DNA of 64,000 bases from Hymenopus coronatus (Eukaryota > Arthropoda > Insecta > Mantodea > Hymenopodidae): assembly GCA_030762935.1 (NCBI GenBank), contig CM060887.1, positions 13,074,501-13,138,500 of the forward strand. The letters run 5' to 3'. The translations under genes and the position numbers were made by a program. Under the pieces are notes generated by a model. It saw nothing but the letters and a program-made list of their open reading frames with translations. It was not told the DNA's origin and did no database searches. Numbering within the stretch: position 1 is the first letter of the stretch; each line of letters opens with the position of its first letter. Of the stretch, positions 59,312-64,000 are shown piece after piece.

Positions 59312-59469
59312 CTGCAAGGAAATTAAGTTAAGAAAATTTTATTTCATATACTAACAGTTGAATTTTTTTTAAAAATTTCATTCATTTTAAGGCAAATTTT
59401 GTCTAAAATACATGTTTATTAATTAACCAAATTAAGAAAGGGAATCCACACAATTACCTAAAATATGAG

Positions 59470-59757
59470 TCAAACTTAACACTCTTAAGCTATGTTATTT
59501 TAAGCTATTTACCTAGTTTCAAGAAGGTTTCCTGTATCTTCAGCTAGAGTTAATTGCCTGAGTCCCTGATTCTAGCTGAAGATGTGGGAAACATCTTGTA
59601 AAACATATTTTAGGGCAATACCTTAAAATACTGGCATTTTCAGATAATAGTCAAGGACTTGGACAGTTGATTTCAGCTGAGGATGCAGAAAACCTCCTCT
59701 GAAACATTGTCTAGGTAAATACCTTAAAATAACAGAGCTTAAGAGTGTCAAGTTTGA
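59470..59757. repeat. Inverted repeat, arms about 80 bp, 129-bp middle
   Basis: 59470-59546 (TCAAACTTAACACTCTTAAG, CTATGTTATTTTAAG, GTATCTTCAGCT) pairs with 59675-59757 (AGCTGAGGATGCAGAAAACC, CTTAAAATAACAGAGCTTAA, GAGTGTCAAGTTTGA). The middle has a smaller inverted pair around GATTCTAGCTGAAGATG. The flanks of the arms and the CTGAAACAT word again resemble Penelope-type ends. Confidence 0.8.
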
Positions 59758-60125
59758 TAGGTATTGTATTCCACCCAAAAATTTGATGTTGACATTTTAA
59801 GGAAGTATATGTTTTGATGTCCCCTGAGTTCCAAAAAAAAGCATTTTTAGAAAAAATTGTCTGTGTGTGTGTGGACAGCATAACTCAAAAACAAAAACAG
59901 TTAAATACCACACTTGTATTTATGTTTATGTTTTAAGGATGCGACAAACTACACTTTACATAAAAACATTTTTGAAAATTTTGTTTTTCTCAAAAATGGC
60001 TGTAACGATTTTGATTAAAATAGTGTATGGTAAAGATATTTATATCACAAATGAATTGTATATTTTGAATTTTGCTTAACGGTTAAACCATAAGAAATAG
60101 ACAAAATCTGGATAAAAACTTCTCA
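59758..60125 (+). repeat. Unclassified dispersed repeat (family R1), copy h, truncated
   Basis: GGTATTGTATTCCACCCAAA, TTTGATGTTGACATTTTAAG and CTCAAAAATGGCTGTAACGA follow the family order. The first 40 bases and the second half are missing. A LINE follows directly. Confidence 0.75.
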
Positions 60126-60129
60126 ACAT

Positions 60130-61430
60130 AAAATAAGGCTTTTATATTATCTAAATAGAAATGGAAATACATCAGAGGAATTTCAGTCATGTTTTAAAAA
60201 ATATAAAAAAAATATACATAAACAAATAATTCAGGCAGCTAAAACGTTGTCTAACAACAGAATTATTGTGAGTTCTGACAACAAACAAAAGGCAATGTGG
60301 GATGTGATCAAGAAAGAAACAAATAAAAATACTAAGAGTACTGCGAGAAACATTTGTTTTAAACATGAAGGTCATGTAATTACTGATCCAAAGGGAATAG
60401 TAAATATTACAACCAGCTAAGCTATATAAGATCATAAATGAAAAATCACTGTTCTTGGGCCCTGTTTCGAAAATGAGTTAGTACAAATAATTAAAGAGCT
60501 CAAAAATGAGAAATCCTCTAGACAATAGTGAATTAGGAATGGGCCTAAGATCTTTCCAAATATTTTGACATGGTTGATCATAAGATACTGCCAGATAAAT
60601 TGTAAAGCTGTGGAGTAAGGGGCATTGCATTAAATTGGTTTGCAATTTTTTTGGAAGAAAGGGAACAATTAGTTGAAGTTGAGTTTAAAGAAGAAAACAA
60701 AAATGCAATAATAAAGGCTATCTCAGATAGAAGAAATATATCACTGGGAGTCCCACAAGGATCCATCTAAGGACCTCTTCTATTTTTGTTATATATAAAT
60801 GATCTGCCAATATTTTTAAAAGATGCAAGTGGTGTTAAGGTTACCCTTTTTGCAGATGACACAAGCCTATTTTTAAGTGGTAAAGATTCTGTTGAGCTTA
60901 AAGAAAAATTGAACATTCCATATTTTCTTGGTTTAGAGCTAATAAACTCATCCTCAATGAGGATAAAACTGTGGCAATCAACTTTCAATACAAAAATAGC
61001 AAACACACCAATCAAACCTTGAACTAAAACTATAAATTGCAAACCTGACCAAATTCTTGGGGTTATGGATAGATTTCAATCTCTGCTGGGAGAGTCATAT
61101 AAAACATTTAGCTTTAAAATTAAGTAGGGCTTGTTTTGTTATGTATCCACTGAGGTCACACATTAACATTAGATGTGCTTAACAGTTGCTTTCACTCATA
61201 TTTACAATATGAAATATTTTGGGGAAATAGTGTTTATAATAACCAGATTTTCAAACTGGAAAAAAAAAAAAAATATATATATATATATATATATTTTTTT
61301 TTTTGGAGAACTATAGTGGGTGTTTCAAAAAGAGAAAATTGTAGTGAACATTTTAAAAAGTTGAACATATTAACTTTACACCTTACATTTACATTAAAAA
61401 AAAAAACTTGATATATGTTAAATCCAATCT
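60130..61430 (+). mobile_element. LINE, degraded, same clade as the 50-kb copy
   Basis: In changing plus frames: KKYKKNIHKQIIQAAKTLSN, KQKAMWDVIKKETNKNTKST, DMVDHKILPDKL and RGIALNWFAIFLEEREQLVE, SLGVPQGSI then GPLLFLLYINDLPIFLKDAS, VTLFADDTSLFLSGKDSVEL (FADD active site kept), ending in YLQYEIFWGNSVYNNQIFKL. A large part before the RT core is deleted. An A run and (TA)n at 61260-61295 interrupt the tail. Confidence 0.88.
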
Positions 61431-61431
61431 C

Positions 61432-63640
61432 AATGATAGATAGATAGATAGATACTTTATTTCACTGCTTAGGGCATGCATGGCCCGGTGGCAGCACTGT
61501 CAATGTAATAATACAATGTAAATACAATTGAGTTAAATAAACAATAATGTAAGTAATACCCTGATAAAATGCCAATGACACCATAGTATACTAGTAAATA
61601 CATAATTGTAACAACAGTAATAATAACGCAATGTTTTTATTTACTATCCTCACTATAAATCACTCTTCTTCAGTCTCTTTTTAAAAATATTTACACTTTG
61701 AGGCAAAGTCTCCAGTAAATCTGCAGGTATTTTGTTCCATTCGTTTATTGTTCTATTTGTGAAGGAAAATTTACCTACGTCTGTTTTCTGTTCCCTATTT
61801 CTTATTTTTTCTGAGTGATCATTCCTCCCACAGTATAATCGTTTGGATATGTCTCTCCATGCAGGTTCCCCCTTATAGGCTCTAAAAATTGCACATATCC
61901 TTGCTCGTCACCTACGTTTTTCTAGAGTTTCCCAGGAAGTAGCAGTGCTGGTATGATTTTCGAATCGTTTACTTCTGTCTGCAAATTTAGCTGCTCTTTT
62001 TTTGAACTCTCTCTAGTGCCAGTTTTTGCCCCACCCGATTCGGATCCCAGCATGCAGCACTATATTCTAATATTGGTTGAACTAAAGAAGTGTGTGCCAA
62101 ATTTCACGACTTTCCATTGCTGCATTTTAAAATCCTCATTACGAAATGCAACGCTTTACACGCCTTCCCAGTGATTGAGTTTACATGTTCCCCCCCACTC
62201 CAATCTTTGATTTAGTACTACCCCTAAATATCTGGTGCTATTTACTCTGAGTATTTTCTTACTGTCTAATTTATATATTACGTTTTCTACTATTCTTGCC
62301 CTAAAAAATATAATTGTTTTACATTTGTTTGGATTTATCTCCAGTTTATTATATTTTGCCCAGAGCTGAATTTTGTTGAAATCTTCTTGTAGATGTATTG
62401 TGTCACATTTACCACTGATATTTCTATAGATTATACAATTGTCTGCAAATAGGCAAATCTGAGATGTTATCCCTTCCCGTCAATCATTTATGTATGCTAA
62501 TAAAAGCAACAGCCCGACCACGCTTCCCTGGGGCATATCAGAAGTTACATTTGTAGGATACGATAATTATTTCCCACCCACACTCTTTGGGTTCGTTAGC
62601 TCAAGAATTCCCGAATCCAAGTTATCACTCTGTTGTCTATTTACAGATTACAAAGTTTTTCTATGAGTCGTCCATGAGGTGCAAGGTCAAACTCTTTAGA
62701 AAAATCAATTACTATTGCATGTACTTTTCCACCCGCGTCAAGTGTATCGGCTAGATCCTGACAAACAGCTACTAGTTGACTCTCACAAGAATGTCTGTAC
62801 CGGAAACCATGTTGGCCTTCGAAGAGCCAATGCGTTTTATCCCATTCTCGTCTTAAAAGTTGTGCTATAAGATGCTCAACTTGTTTGCTTACTACTGATG
62901 TCAAACTAACTGGCCTATAGTTTGCCGCATTTGTTCGATCCCCTGCTTTATAAATAGGCACAACTATAGCCTGCTTCCAATCTTGCGGTATACTTCCGTT
63001 GTTTACTGTTACTTCGAACAGCCTCAGTATGTATGGCACGATTGCCTCCCCCCCCCCCAATCTTAAGAAAGTTACCCGAAATGCCATCTGGCCCGACTGA
63101 TTTAAGTTTTCCTAATTTAGCTAACCGTCTTCGAATGTCGCTTGGTTTCACCGTTATAGGGGGCCCTTCCGTTATTTTAATACTGGCATTGCTCTTTACT
63201 CGAAAAATTGAAGCAAAATGTTGATTAAACACTTCAGCTTTTAACAATGAATCGGGCATTAGTATATTTTCATTCTTGATTTCTGGAATGATTTCTGCGT
63301 TTCCCCTGCACCTTCTCACAAATTTAAAAAATTGCTGCCAATTATTCCTGTCAGACGAGAGAATACTTTTTAAGAAATGTTCTTCCATGTAATCTTTTCT
63401 AATAGAAGTTTGTTTGACAGAACTTGGAGTTTATTTGCATGATAACTACTAATTTTTTGTGAACTATATGCTCTTCTGACTTGTTTCTTTAGCCGTTTTA
63501 CTGTTTTATTGTAGTATTCTGGGTCAGGGTTTTTAGTTAGCATTTTACGGCATATAAATTTATATGTTGCCTCCATAACAATTTTTTTAAACTGTTGCCA
63601 TATTTCTTCTACCGAGCTTCCAGATTGGGATCACAGCGAA
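61432..63640 (-). mobile_element. LINE with (GATA)n tail, RT domain, frameshifted
   Basis: Minus strand in order: ATYKFICRKMLTKNPDPEYY, WQQFFKFVRRCRGNAEIIPE, FNQHFASIF, KLGKLKSVGPDGISGNFLKI, VNNGSIPQDWKQAIVVPIYK, ANYRPVSLTSVVSKQVEHLI, EGQHGFRYRHSCESQLVAVC, HAIVIDFSKEFDLAPHGRLI. After a frameshifted active-site region come INSITGKACKALHFVMRILK-like sequence, HTSLVQPILEYSAACWDPNR and NEWNKIPADLLETLPQSVNI FKKRLKKS. A G-run (C-run on plus, 63047-63058) breaks the frame between the two main open stretches. The 3-prime tail GATAGATAGATA is at 61436-61453. Different family from the other LINEs. Confidence 0.9.
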
Positions 63641-63689
63641 TATTTTTCGTTTAAGAATTTTTGCAGCCTCTCATTAAAAATTCTGAGAT

Positions 63690-64000
63690 CCCTTCTCATA
63701 ACACTCGGGATAAAAATAAATTGTATATTCCTACTCGTAAAACTGAACTATTTGAAAAGTCATTTAAATATAAAAACTTTATAATAGTTTACCATCTAGT
63801 CTGAGGAATGTAGGGTCTGTTAAAAAATTTAAAGCTGACATAATAAATTCTTGCTTTCTAACCAATTTTACTCAGTTGAGGAATTGAATCAATATTGTGT
63901 ACCTACAAATATCTAACTGAAAGCAACAGAATATTTAAAAATTCACATAAATGCTGAGCTCCATTTTTCAATATACTCAATGGTAAAACGAGGTTAATCT
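63690..64000 (+). mobile_element. LINE 3-prime end, cut by right window edge
   Basis: CTGAACTATTTGAAAAGTCA through GGGTCTGTTAAAAAATTTAA to GGAGCTCCATTTTTCAATAT-like sequence matches the minus-strand LINE end at 13020-13740, but without the 300-bp insert seen there. Confidence 0.75.

Noticed and set aside
59034..59304. Gene start inside exon A
   Set aside because: The apparent start is a TTG read as Met. The exon has a clear acceptor before it and the family protein continues upstream with the Walker A part.

Overview
This is a eukaryotic, AT-rich, intron-dominated window. It looks like invertebrate DNA, most likely arthropod. I base this on GT-AG introns of 1.5 to 10.6 kb, many mariner, Tc1, piggyBac and hAT remnants, Penelope-like retroelements with GIY-YIG endonuclease, Jockey-like LINEs with microsatellite tails, and several tRNA-derived SINE-like families. 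A chelicerate such as a horseshoe crab is possible, but nothing in the sequence fixes the species.

The only host gene I can support is on the minus strand and runs off both ends. It is a ZNFX1-type gene: an SF1 (UPF1-like) RNA helicase followed by NFX1-type zinc fingers. Twelve internal exons, from 59034-59311 down to 2660-2877, join with consistent phases into 2547 nt. That is 848 complete codons without a stop. The exons carry helicase motifs from the region before motif II through motif VI, then a long Cys/His zinc-finger array. The N-terminus with the Walker A motif should lie to the right of base 64000. The C-terminal exon or exons should lie to the left of base 1. In other animals this family acts in antiviral RNA sensing and small-RNA-based inheritance.

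Almost everything else is intronic transposon debris. Left to right: mariner (1-600), mariner (3185-4280), Penelope-like element (4318-5480), piggyBac-type MITE (5866-6806), LINE (7180-7670), broken piggyBac transposase with a SINE and a foldback inside it (9475-10750), LINE ends and SINEs (13-15 kb), a complete 561-bp TTAA-flanked MITE (15116-15676), another MITE with a nested LINE (15975-17276), LINEs (17.4-19.4 kb), a perfect 41-bp hairpin (20063-20198), a 76-bp minisatellite split by a LINE (23345-25135), a SINE nested in another repeat (28.2-28.7 kb), a Tc1 element whose transposase contains a 28-copy 59-bp minisatellite (33.4-36.1 kb), a DDE_3-like transposase (37.1-37.8 kb), two Penelope ends in inverted orientation (38303-39118), mariner (39985-41250), LINE (42955-43750), Penelope (45235-46090), a hAT copy with 8-bp target duplications (46792-47519), pogo/Tigger (48320-48850), a large LINE (50000-52594), a Tc5-type remnant (52815-53330), a 1-kb TTAA MITE (55616-56632), foldbacks (57171-57403, 59470-59757) and LINEs (60130-64000). 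An unclassified repeat family of up to 1 kb occurs eight times on both strands.

The most unusual signals are three. The first is the minisatellite born inside a transposase reading frame, which carries an exact 9-unit block repeated 14 units apart. The second is the set of large inverted repeats inside introns of a gene whose family senses RNA. The third is the unclassified repeat family with its internal 151-bp tandem. No complete operon-like or previously unknown protein system was found.
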